A DNA stretch of 10,055 nucleotides from JBBAEA01 sp041656175. GTDB taxonomy: Bacteria; Myxococcota_A; Bradymonadia; UBA4248. Both the position numbers and the translations under genes were made by a program. The notes under the pieces are model-generated. The model worked only from the letters and a program-made list of their open reading frames with translations. It had not been told where the DNA came from and ran no database searches. The stretch spans positions 1 to 10,055 of the forward strand of contig JBBAEA010000124.1 of the NCBI GenBank assembly GCA_041656175.1, written 5' to 3'. Below, piece by piece: positions 1 through 6,831 of this stretch (positions are counted from its first letter, which is position 1; every line of letters begins with the position of its first letter).

Positions 1-246
1 TTGAAGTGCGGGGGGTGATCTCCATGACAGGCTTTTAAGCCCAAGGGGGTAGAAACGCTCACCGCACTTCGTGCTATGCTAGCTAAACATAGCAATAGAT
101 TACTTACAAGGGGGTAGTGGCAAACCCACGCAAAGCGTGGGGTTGACACGTAGGGGGAGACTTCCCCCTCTATAAAAAAAACTTAAAAACAGCCAAATAT
201 ACGATTTTGCGCTTGCCCTGAGCGTTGTTCCCACAAAAATAAAAAT
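1..246. other. Hairpin-rich non-coding stretch downstream of the lipoprotein gene
   Basis: No convincing gene is visible here. The stretch holds several consecutive inverted repeats. GAAGTGCGG (3-11) pairs with CCGCACTTC (62-70), enclosing GGCTT/AAGCC (30-34/37-41). TGCTATG (72-78) pairs with CATAGCA (88-94). AACCCACGC (123-131) pairs with GCGTGGGGTT (135-144), with one bulged base. AGGGGGA (152-158) pairs with TCCCCCT (163-169) and is followed by an A-run. An 11-base direct repeat, CAAGGGGGTAG, occurs at 42-52 and 107-117. None of the hairpins has a T-run placed to terminate the minus-strand gene that ends at 247. It could be a cluster of REP-like elements, a structured RNA, or a degenerate repeat region. 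The orientation of any transcript is unknown. Confidence 0.5.
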
Positions 247-1326
247 TTAGAGAGAATAGGCGCAACGAAAACCGCAGCTATAGTTCGTTTCTTCAGGATT
301 TTTTTTGCCACGCGTAATACTTCGCAAATAGACGGAGCCATTGCTATAGCCGCCGCCACGTAGAACTCGCCCTTCTCCTTTTTCTGGGCCTTGTGGGTCT
401 GTTTCGTTTTCGGAAGGGTAGATAGCGAACCAATCCTGCACCCACTCCCAGACGTTCCCGCTCAAGTCGTAGACCCCCTCGGGAGTTTTTCCGTTCTTAA
501 AGGCGTTGACGGGGGACGTAGCAGTGTATTGTTCAGCGCAATAACTCACACTACAGTTGCACTTGGCAGTATCGGCGCTCCAAGGACTGTCCTTACAAAA
601 TTCTGTGTTGCAGTTCTGTGGGCAGTTGTTGCCCCAAGGAAAGAGAAAATTTTTCGTACCCTTGGCAGCTCGCTCCCACTCCGCTTCTGTGGGTAATCGC
701 CCACCAGCCCACTCGCAGTAGCTCTTGGCCTGCTCCCAAAGCACCAAGTTGACAGGGTGGTCTTGTTTTTCGGCGTTGTCGTAAGTTGCATACGAGCCAT
801 TTTGTGGTTTTGTGCAGCGCCCAGCCGCTACGCACAAAGCATATGATGCGGCTGTTACGGGGTAGCGATCGATGTAGTAGGCGCTCAGAGTTATCGTACG
901 TGTGGGCAACTCGCTGCTCCTATTCCAAGGGTCATCATCACTAATTTTGCCCATGATAAAGTTCGTCGTCTTCCCAGTGCTTGGTATGCGAACGCGATCT
1001 GGCGTGGCGCAAGTCTCCCCTGTCCAGCCGATTTTGCAAGTGCAGACCTTGGGTTGAGTGCATTCTCCGCCAAGGCAAGGTGGCTCGCATACCAGCGAGC
1101 TGCAATCGCTACCTCCCCAGCCTATTTCGCACTGGCAGCGGTTTGGGGCTACGCAGCTACCACCATTTTTGCATCCTTCAACGCAAACTGCTTCACATTT
1201 TCCTTCCATACACTGGTATCCAAGAGTACAGGCCTTCCCTTCGCCATCAGCTACACAACCACCGCAGTTGTTATTATGCGTGCTGGGATCGATACATTCA
1301 TCCCCGCAAGCGATAGTTTTACCCAC
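247..1326 (-). CDS. FGE-sulfatase-fold domain protein with two EGF-like modules (main part of a frameshifted lipoprotein)
   Basis: Secreted or surface-anchored protein of unknown function. Residue numbers count from the GTG at 1326. Residues 7-44 form a Cys-rich module of the type common in myxobacterial surface proteins. EGF-like modules follow at about 48-75 (CKNGGSC, CQCEIGWGGSDC) and 80-106 (CLGGEC, CTCKIGWTGETC). An FGE-sulfatase (SUMF1-type) domain fills about 112-359, with RLPTEAEWERAA (210-221), GVYDLSGNVWEWV (284-296), RVLRGGGY (320-327) and GFRCA (352-356). The two catalytic cysteines of true FGE, expected just after the RGGGY motif, are absent: SNGSVYLRSITRG stands there. Formylglycine-generating activity is therefore unlikely. 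A Cys-rich insertion lies at about 235-263. The GTG at 1326 has no Shine-Dalgarno and is probably not the real start. The natural N-terminus, with the lipoprotein signal, lies in the next frame upstream (1319-1471). The composite protein would have 407 residues. The fold assignment is firm; the function is unknown. Confidence 0.85.
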   Translation of the reverse strand: MGKTIACGDECIDPSTHNNNCGGCVADGEGKACTLGYQCMEGKCEAVCVEGCKNGGSCVAPNRCQCEIGWGGSDCSSLVCEPPCLGGECTQPKVCTCKIGWTGETCATPDRVRIPSTGKTTNFIMGKISDDDPWNRSSELPTRTITLSAYYIDRYPVTAASYALCVAAGRCTKPQNGSYATYDNAEKQDHPVNLVLWEQAKSYCEWAGGRLPTEAEWERAAKGTKNFLFPWGNNCPQNCNTEFCKDSPWSADTAKCNCSVSYCAEQYTATSPVNAFKNGKTPEGVYDLSGNVWEWVQDWFAIYPSENETDPQGPEKGEGRVLRGGGYSNGSVYLRSITRGKKNPEETNYSCGFRCAYSL

Positions 1327-1471
1327 ACATACGAGCTGGCGGCGGGCAGACTCCCTCTACGCCTTTGGTGTAATCGATAAAATCTTCTGTTTCGCATGAG
1401 ATAGCTAAAGCAGCAATCAGAAGAAATAGCAGCTTTATCGTATGCAAACCACAGCAAAGCCCTTTGGACAT
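1319..1471 (-). pseudogene. Detached N-terminal lipoprotein signal of the FGE-domain protein (frameshift)
   Basis: An ATG at 1471 sits 7 bases after a perfect AGGAGG and encodes 50 residues before TAA at 1319-1321. The peptide has a basic start, a hydrophobic core (KLLFLLIAALAIS) and a lipobox-like LAISC with Cys at residue 26. This predicts signal peptidase II processing and lipid anchoring; the +2 residue is Glu. It ends PPPARMCG, after which the reading would continue KTIACGDEC in the +1 frame of the downstream gene. Removing one G from the GGG run (plus-strand CCC at 1322-1324) fuses the two parts into one open frame of 407 codons plus stop. The total span of 1225 bases equals 408 codons plus one extra base. 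The cause may be a true inactivating indel, a phase-variable or programmed +1 shift at GGG-TAA, or a sequencing/assembly error. Confidence 0.8.
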
Positions 1472-1478
1472 AACTCAG

Positions 1479-1514
1479 CCTCCTAGCAGCGCCGATAAGG
1501 CGCTACTTCTAGGA
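1479..1514 (-). promoter_or_regulatory. Shine-Dalgarno and leader hairpin of the lipoprotein gene
   Basis: Read on the minus strand, the leader contains TCCTAG, a 4-base side, AGCGCC, loop TTATC, GGCGCT, one base, then CTAGGA, which runs into AGGAGG and the ATG at 1471. The inner stem (1488-1493 with 1499-1504) is perfect over 6 pairs. The outer stem (1481-1486 with 1509-1514) is also perfect over 6 pairs and takes in most of the Shine-Dalgarno (1479-1484). The structure could hide the ribosome binding site and control translation. A TATTAT lies just upstream but has no well-spaced -35, so no promoter is called and the transcript start is not known to include the hairpin. Confidence 0.5.
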
Positions 1515-1576
1515 TAATAAAACTAGTGTTCATGGGCAAAGAAATTTGGACTCTATTTTATACTTGGAGAGCTTTG

Positions 1577-1628
1577 CACGGGGGGAAACCCTTTTCTTTG
1601 TGCCAAAGAAAAGATGTTTCCCCCCGTG
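1577..1628. repeat. Long near-perfect hairpin (REP-like or MITE-like element)
   Basis: CACGGGGGGAAAC (1577-1589) pairs perfectly with GTTTCCCCCCGTG (1616-1628). Inside it CTTTTCTTTG (1591-1600) pairs perfectly with CAAAGAAAAG (1604-1613), leaving a 3-base loop, TGC. Only one base on one side and two on the other interrupt 23 base pairs. No T-run follows on either strand, so it is not a classical intrinsic terminator. It lies in the untranslated stretch between gyrB and the lipoprotein gene. The G-run/C-run composition and the trailing CCCCCTTCCCCAAA resemble the intergenic hairpins near 152-169 and 9930-9946, which suggests a dispersed element family. Confidence 0.75.
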
Positions 1629-1872
1629 TCCCCCTTCCCCAAAGAAAGCAATCTTTTAAGCACTTTTCAAATAAAATGTCATTCTATCTTCATCTTGCCT
1701 TATTTTATTAGCAATTTTAGCATATATTTCTCTACAAAATGTCTCATTTTGTTTAAAACTGTATCGGATTTATAAATTTATATTCACAATTTCTAGCCGT
1801 GCAAAGGTCTCTACTTGGACTAAATTCACACGCCAAGGATGCATGAAGCGGCTAAAAGCCACCTCGCTATTT

Positions 1873-4359
1873 TTAAATATCTAAGTTTCGCACAGCCTTG
1901 GCATTAGAAATAATGAACTCCCGACGCGGCTCAACAACATCACCCATAAGAAGGTTAAAGGCGTTGTCGGCGTCGATGGCGTCGTTGACAGTAACTTTGA
2001 GCAGGGTGCGGTTTTCGAGTGCCATGGTTGTTTCGCGCAGCTGGTCAACGTTCATTTCGCCTAAGCCCTTGTAGCGCGTAACATCAAGACCTTTGCGCCC
2101 ACTTTCTTCGACGTAGCGCAATAAGTCGTCCAAGTTATTGAGCGTTAAATCGCCATCGTCTCCGAGTAAAACTTTGAATTCAGAGCCAAAAATCGCATGA
2201 ATGGTGTTGTAAAGCGACTGCAAGCGAATAAACGGTCTTCGTTCAAAAAGCGCACGATTGATGGGAGTTTTGTACTGCGCGCTGTTGTAGCGCGTAATCC
2301 AAAGTGCAGAAGCGTTATTGTCTTCGTCTACCTGAACCTCGGGGGCGCTAAAGATAGCGTCAAGGTATCGTTTGTCGAGCACTTCCGCTAGTTGCTTAAG
2401 GCTGCTTTGGAGCTTTTCGCCATCTTGGAAGTAGCTCATATCGATGTTGGAGTCCTTGACAATAGCATCAAGTATGCGCGGATCAAGGTCATGGCTAAAC
2501 TTGTCGAGCAAGCGCTTATATGCAAAAACGGATTTGATGGCATCAAAAAGTTTTTGCCCTTCAACAAGCTCTCCGCTCTCACTTTCGATTTGCAAACCAT
2601 CAAGCGAGTTATGCATGAGGTAGGACTCGAGATCTTCGTCGTTTTTGAAGTAGTTAACGATTTCTTTACCACGTCCTAGTTTTTTTGCGGTTTTGTAAAG
2701 CGGGGGCTGTGCAATGTAGATGTGTCCGTTTTCGACGAGTTGCGGCATTTGACGATAAAAGAAAGTGAGCAAGAGGGTGCGTATGTGGCTACCATCGACA
2801 TCGGCGTCCGTCATAATAATGATGCGATGGTAGCGCAACTTCTCGATATCGAAATCATCGCGCACCCCCGCTCCTATAGCGCTAATGAGCGTTGAAATGG
2901 TGTCGGAGTCGATGATGCGCTCAAATCGCGCCTTCTCGACATTGAGGATCTTACCTCGCAGCGGTAAAATAGCTTGGAACCTACTATTTCGCCCACCCTT
3001 TGCCGTACCACCCGCGCTCTCACCTTCGACGATGTAGAGTTCGCACTCGGAGGGATTACGGCTAAGGCAATCCGTAAGTTTTCCAGGCAAGCTCATGGAA
3101 TCAAGCACACCCTTTCGCTGTACGAGTTCGCGCGCTCTTCGCGCTGCTTCACGCGCGCGACAAGCTTCAATCGTCTTCTCTATAATGCCCTTAGCCTCCG
3201 CGGGGCTCTCCAGCAACCACTCCCCGAGTCCCACGGCCATTGCCTGTTGCACATGAGGGCCGACGCTGTTGTTGAGCAACTTATCTTTGGTTTGGTTGGA
3301 GAAGGTGGGATCGGGCAGTTTAACACTAACAATTGCCACCAGCCCCTCGCGTATATCTTCGCCAGTGATGGAGACTTTGAGATTCTTTAGTAACTGCTCC
3401 TGCTGCGCGTATTGATTGATGACACGGGTAAGAGCGGTTTTAAACGCAGTTTCGTGCGTTCCGCCATCTCTATTTCGGATATTATTCGCAAAACAGATAA
3501 TCGTATCCTGATAGGAACTCGTCCACTGCAGCGCGATCTCGACGCTAATTCCTTCTTCTTCGATCTGGCGTAAAATGTGTACTGGTTGCTTATTGATGGG
3601 ATCTTTGTTCTTGGTCAGGTAGTCCACAAAGCTCGCAATACCTCCTTCGTATTGGAAGACCTGCGAACGCTCTTCGCGCTCATCGCGAAGCTCGATGTAA
3701 ACACCGCTATTGAGGTAGCTCAGCTCGCGTAGGCGCTGAGCCAAGCCATCAAAGCTGTATTCGCTAACACTAAAGATGCTATCATCGGACTTAAAGCGCA
3801 CCCTCGTACCAGATTCATCAGAAGGTCCGAGTTCTTTCATTGGATAGAGCGGTTTGCCAAAGGCGTACTCTTGGCGATAGTGCTTGCCTTCACGCATGAT
3901 ATCAAGCTGCAAGGAGGAGCTGAGCGCGTTTACACACGAAACTCCAACGCCGTGAAGCCCGCCCGAGACTTTGTACGAGTTATTATCGAATTTCCCCCCA
4001 GCGTGCAGCACCGTCATAATGACCTCAGCCGCGCTGACGCCTTCAGTCTTATGGATATCAACGGGTATCCCGCGTCCGTTATCCTCGACGCTTATTGCAT
4101 TATCCTCATGAATAGTGACAATAATGCGATCACAGTAGCCCGCAAGTGCCTCGTCAATGGCATTATCAACAACTTCAAAAACGAGTTGGTGTAGTCCCGT
4201 GAGTTCGTTAACGTTCCCAATGTACATGCCCGGGCGCTTTCGCACTGCTTCAAGACCTTCGAGCACCTGTATCGAATCGGCGGTGTAATGCTCAACACCC
4301 TCGATTTTGTGCTGAGATATAGCCATATTGGGATTGATTCCTTCATCGTTATTAAGCAT
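1873..4359 (-). CDS. gyrB: DNA gyrase subunit B
   Basis: ATPase subunit of DNA gyrase; with GyrA it forms the heterotetramer that introduces negative supercoils using ATP. At 828 residues it has the Gram-negative-type length, with an insertion after the TOPRIM domain, and appears complete. The GHKL ATPase domain shows E62 and N66 in EVVDNAIDE, DNGRGIP (93-99) and GGLHGVG (133-139). The transducer domain carries the QTK loop (356-358). The TOPRIM domain shows EGESAGG (445-451) and DADVDGSHI (518-526), giving the metal ligands E445, D518 and D520. YKGLGEMN (763-770) is the conserved C-terminal motif. DGGTHETAF and the QTK loop favour GyrB, but ParE was not formally excluded. The start at 4359 is chosen because AAGGA lies 7 bases upstream; a second Met at residue 12 has no such site. 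The gene stands alone, without recF, dnaN or gyrA nearby. Residue E447 replaces the usual Asp of EGDSAGG. Confidence 0.97.
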   Translation of the reverse strand: MLNNDEGINPNMAISQHKIEGVEHYTADSIQVLEGLEAVRKRPGMYIGNVNELTGLHQLVFEVVDNAIDEALAGYCDRIIVTIHEDNAISVEDNGRGIPVDIHKTEGVSAAEVIMTVLHAGGKFDNNSYKVSGGLHGVGVSCVNALSSSLQLDIMREGKHYRQEYAFGKPLYPMKELGPSDESGTRVRFKSDDSIFSVSEYSFDGLAQRLRELSYLNSGVYIELRDEREERSQVFQYEGGIASFVDYLTKNKDPINKQPVHILRQIEEEGISVEIALQWTSSYQDTIICFANNIRNRDGGTHETAFKTALTRVINQYAQQEQLLKNLKVSITGEDIREGLVAIVSVKLPDPTFSNQTKDKLLNNSVGPHVQQAMAVGLGEWLLESPAEAKGIIEKTIEACRAREAARRARELVQRKGVLDSMSLPGKLTDCLSRNPSECELYIVEGESAGGTAKGGRNSRFQAILPLRGKILNVEKARFERIIDSDTISTLISAIGAGVRDDFDIEKLRYHRIIIMTDADVDGSHIRTLLLTFFYRQMPQLVENGHIYIAQPPLYKTAKKLGRGKEIVNYFKNDEDLESYLMHNSLDGLQIESESGELVEGQKLFDAIKSVFAYKRLLDKFSHDLDPRILDAIVKDSNIDMSYFQDGEKLQSSLKQLAEVLDKRYLDAIFSAPEVQVDEDNNASALWITRYNSAQYKTPINRALFERRPFIRLQSLYNTIHAIFGSEFKVLLGDDGDLTLNNLDDLLRYVEESGRKGLDVTRYKGLGEMNVDQLRETTMALENRTLLKVTVNDAIDADNAFNLLMGDVVEPRREFIISNAKAVRNLDI

Positions 4360-4394
4360 GCATAAATCCTTTGCTTTTAGAAACCATAGGGAGC

Positions 4395-4411
4395 TGCACC
4401 GTGTAGGTGCA
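4395..4411. promoter_or_regulatory. Palindrome in the gyrB leader
   Basis: TGCACC, 5-base spacer GTGTA, GGTGCA: a perfect 6-base inverted repeat. It begins about 16 bases downstream of the likely gyrB -10 element and about 36 bases before the start codon. It could be an operator or a leader-RNA hairpin. No regulator can be named from the sequence. Confidence 0.4.
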
Positions 4412-4426
4412 ATTCCAAAGCAGTTA

Positions 4427-4435
4427 AGTATAACA
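4427..4435 (-). promoter_or_regulatory. Probable extended -10 promoter element of gyrB
   Basis: Minus-strand TGTTATACT matches an extended -10 (TGn plus TATACT, 5 of 6 to TATAAT). A perfect TTGACA lies at 4442-4447 but only 9 bases upstream, too close to act as the -35 for this -10. At the normal distance the -35 is poor, which fits an extended -10 promoter. Transcription would start near 4420 and leave a leader of about 60 bases carrying the palindrome at 4395-4411. Confidence 0.5.
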
Positions 4436-4668
4436 CAAAACTGTCAAAATGCGTAACTATTCAGAAATCGTGTTAGCGCAATAGTAACGATGCTAAAACA
4501 AATAAAGCTCATAGAGAGCTTTGAACGAATCAAAATAGTGAGTTAATTACACAAAACACAGCACTACAAGCGATTCGATACTTATCCCTTCATTTTGATG
4601 CCCTCCTGTACTCGCAAGTATCTCGCAGTATTTTGAAGGCTAGGAGCGATAAAATCTTCGTCGTTTAA

Positions 4669-4710
4669 GGTAAAAAAAAAGCTGGCTTTTCAAGCCAGCT
4701 TTTTTTTACC
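4669..4710 (-). terminator. Strong intrinsic terminator after the FHA/TonB-like gene
   Basis: GCTGGCTT (4681-4688) pairs perfectly with AAGCCAGC (4692-4699) around a 3-base loop. A9 (4672-4680) on one side and T8 (4700-4707) on the other follow, and GGT/ACC pairs at the ends. Read on the minus strand it is a GC stem followed by nine Ts, ten bases after the stop codon at 4720. The symmetry would let it also stop plus-strand transcripts. It separates the operon at 4720-7071 from gyrB. Confidence 0.93.
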
Positions 4711-4719
4711 ATCTGTATT

Positions 4720-6774
4720 CTACTCGACGATAAAGTTAAAGGGATAGTCGACCTGTACTGGAGCACCGCCTTTAGGAGCAGGGAAGCGCCAGTACTTAAT
4801 GCTGTTTACAACACAATCTTCAACGTTTTTGTTGTTCATAGAAGATGACACTTTCACAGCGTGTGTTACGGTTCCGCGAGTATCGATGATCCAGCGAACC
4901 TTAATTTCACCGCGTAAGCCTTTGACCTTGGCGAGTTCTTTTTCGTAGCAAGCACTGAGCTCGCGTCTATGGTCGCGCACAACTTTTTGAATAATACGCC
5001 TATCAAGCGAACCGCTAACATCGACGGCGCCAGGCTTGAGTATGGGTTTTCCTTCCTTTTTGCTTCCTAAATCGCTGACGTTAGAGCCGTATGCTCTTCC
5101 ACCAGCTCCGCCACCACCACCGCGTCCAGCGGTACCAAAGCGACCCGTACCAAAGCCACCCATGTTAGAGCCACCGCCACCGCGTCCTGCACCAGCCATG
5201 CCCAAACCGTAGTTACCAGCGACGTTGCCCATAGCGGCCGAGGAGTCAAAGTTACCCCACGCGTCAACTGCGTCGAAACCTTGGGCTTGAAAACCAGTAC
5301 CCAGCAATGAGCTCATCTCGTTGGCTTGGGCGAGTAGACCTGCGCTCATGGCAGCTTGTGTGTTTTGTTCTTTGCTAAGCGCCATCGCATCGGAAGCGCC
5401 GTCTATGGCAAATTTTCCGTCCGTCTCTTGGCTATCATCACGACCTGTTTTGCCTTCGTCCATCGCAGCTTTTGCACCTTCATCTTCTTCAGGCGCCTCT
5501 TCATCTTGCTCGTCTTCCTCAACCTTTGGCTTCTCTTCTTCTTCTGGCGAAATAAGCGCTTCTGCGAAGCGCGACGTTGTCAGCAACCTATCAATAGATA
5601 GCGCTCCAACGCGGTCGGTTGCAAAGAGCACCGCTGCAAAGAAGCTAAAGTGGATAAGGAAGGAAGCTAAAATACCCAGCCACATTCCAATTCCACCACG
5701 CGCCTTATCAAGGAAGGGCAAAATCGCTGCAACCTCACTCACATAGTGAATTAAAATGTCGATCTCACCTACCGTAAGTTTTACGCGTGTATCACCCGAT
5801 ATTTTGTATCCTTGGCTCTCTCGTACGATTTGCTCAAGTATTGGCGCTGATTTATCGCTTAACTTGGCAGTAACATGTGTACTCAATCCCTCGGCGATAA
5901 CACGGCTAAAGTCTTTTTTCTCAACGCCGTTGAGCTTCTCGGGTTTGTCGAGGATAAAACCATTCATCCAGTCCGAAAACACGAGTTCCCATTGGTTGGC
6001 GTCGTTGCAAATGAGTATGGGTCTAAGCACACCAAACTTTGCATCTTCGATGGGATAAGTCGCGTTGACTTTTTCTTTTCCACCAACGGTGATGCTGGAG
6101 CCAGGTTTTGCTTTAAACTGTCGAATGCTCATTACGTCGCCGCGCCAAACGTATGCTATTTCAAGCACAGCATTACCGCCGCGATACCGCTCACTGAGGA
6201 AACGTCTCTCGAAACTCACTGTACGTTTTTTCTTTGTAGGAGCCTGTTTTTGGAAGGGATTAAAGCCTCCAAAACCCGCAGCTGCAGGGGCTGCAGCCCC
6301 TACGCCTGGGCGCTGTGCAGCGGGCGCCACTCTAGGCGTTGCTGCCACAGGAGCGCTCGGGTTTGCGGGCGCTGGTCGTTGCGGTTTGGCGCTAATAAGC
6401 TCTTGGAGCTTCGCATCGGCAGCATCAATGCTATCCATATCTGGCATTTCCAAGGCCATCGTTTCGCCTTCATCGATTTCACCGTAATCATCGACAACGC
6501 GCACTCTCATTTCAATGTCACCGAACTTGAGGATATCCCCCTCCCCCAGCTCGCGCTTCATTACCTTCTGACCATTAACATAGGTTCCCGTCGCGCTTCC
6601 CAAGTCGTTAACCACAACGTTCTCGCCGACCATATCTATACGTGCATGCATTCGCGATACACTAGCATCATCCAGATGCAGCTGCGAAGTCGCTAACTTT
6701 CCTACTTTAATCGGGAACTCGTTTAACTCCACGATATAATCAATCGCCGAGTCTTTTAAAATTTCAAATTTCAT
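4720..6774 (-). CDS. FHA domain / single membrane helix / AgmX-PglI (TonB-like) C-terminal domain protein
   Basis: Probable trans-envelope linker protein of 684 residues, related in architecture to the myxobacterial PglI (GltG) and AgmX (GltJ) families. An N-terminal FHA domain (about 1-95; DDASVSRMHARI, DLGSATGTYVNG) normally binds phosphothreonine in the cytoplasm. An Ala/Pro linker (about 132-166) precedes a middle region (about 185-345) that I do not recognise. One hydrophobic helix lies at about 362-385 (GMWLGILASFLIHFSFFAAV). A strongly acidic stretch (410-435) and a Gly-rich stretch (520-565) follow, then the TonB-like domain (590-684) with RDHRRELSACYEKEL and YWRFPAP. In the characterised relatives such proteins bridge the inner membrane and periplasm in gliding or envelope machines; the role here is inferred. 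ATG at 6774 is preferred to the GTG at 6777 because AAGGAG sits 5 bases before the ATG. The gene is second in an operon, 57 bases after the small secreted protein gene, and ends at a strong terminator. Confidence 0.9.
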   Translation of the reverse strand: MKFEILKDSAIDYIVELNEFPIKVGKLATSQLHLDDASVSRMHARIDMVGENVVVNDLGSATGTYVNGQKVMKRELGEGDILKFGDIEMRVRVVDDYGEIDEGETMALEMPDMDSIDAADAKLQELISAKPQRPAPANPSAPVAATPRVAPAAQRPGVGAAAPAAAGFGGFNPFQKQAPTKKKRTVSFERRFLSERYRGGNAVLEIAYVWRGDVMSIRQFKAKPGSSITVGGKEKVNATYPIEDAKFGVLRPILICNDANQWELVFSDWMNGFILDKPEKLNGVEKKDFSRVIAEGLSTHVTAKLSDKSAPILEQIVRESQGYKISGDTRVKLTVGEIDILIHYVSEVAAILPFLDKARGGIGMWLGILASFLIHFSFFAAVLFATDRVGALSIDRLLTTSRFAEALISPEEEEKPKVEEDEQDEEAPEEDEGAKAAMDEGKTGRDDSQETDGKFAIDGASDAMALSKEQNTQAAMSAGLLAQANEMSSLLGTGFQAQGFDAVDAWGNFDSSAAMGNVAGNYGLGMAGAGRGGGGSNMGGFGTGRFGTAGRGGGGGAGGRAYGSNVSDLGSKKEGKPILKPGAVDVSGSLDRRIIQKVVRDHRRELSACYEKELAKVKGLRGEIKVRWIIDTRGTVTHAVKVSSSMNNKNVEDCVVNSIKYWRFPAPKGGAPVQVDYPFNFIVE

Positions 6775-6831
6775 CACTGCTCCTTAGATCGTGAAAACAC
6801 TTTAAGTCAAAGTAGAGAGAACCTCTTAAGT

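Larger units (their letters stand above)
1472..1872. other. AT-rich intergenic region between gyrB and the lipoprotein gene
   Basis: No gene is supported in these 401 bases. The region holds the lipoprotein leader hairpin at its low-coordinate end and the long hairpin at 1577-1628. A second, AT-rich perfect hairpin is ACAAAATG (1734-1741) with CATTTTGT (1745-1752). No hairpin followed by a T-run on the minus strand is seen just after the gyrB stop, so the gyrB terminator was not located. Confidence 0.6.
4360..4668. other. Intergenic region upstream of gyrB
   Basis: No gene is supported between the gyrB start and the terminator at 4669-4710. Besides the promoter element and palindrome listed separately, it has a perfect 7-base hairpin, AAAGCTC (4504-4510) with GAGCTTT (4516-4522). 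On the minus strand this is followed by ATTTGTTTT and could be a weak back-up terminator. No DnaA-box-like sequence was noticed. Confidence 0.5.

Noticed and set aside
1251..1457. Minus-strand 68-codon frame overlapping the frameshift site
   Set aside because: It lies in the third frame, with neither the lipoprotein signal nor the EGF/FGE domains, and no ribosome site.
1734..1752. ACAAAATG/CATTTTGT hairpin as the gyrB terminator
   Set aside because: The stem is AT-rich and no T-run follows on the minus strand.
1846..1870. Small GGCT/AGCC hairpin just after the gyrB stop as a terminator
   Set aside because: The stem is short and no T-run follows.
4504..4522. AAAGCTC/GAGCTTT hairpin with ATTTGTTTT as a separate terminator
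   Set aside because: The T-run is interrupted and a much stronger terminator already lies at 4669-4710; kept only as a note in the intergenic entry.
5321..5746. Plus-strand open frame of 141 codons, Ser-rich
   Set aside because: Its Ser-rich stretch is the complement of the Glu/Asp-rich codons of the FHA/TonB-like gene; an antisense artefact.
5875..6696. Plus-strand open frame of 273 codons opposite the FHA gene
   Set aside because: It is antisense to a well-supported gene with clear domains; the product has no recognisable motif and looks like a shadow frame.
6775..6777. GTG start one codon before the chosen ATG of the FHA/TonB-like gene
   Set aside because: The AAGGAG would be only 2 bases away, while the ATG at 6774 has a 5-base spacing.
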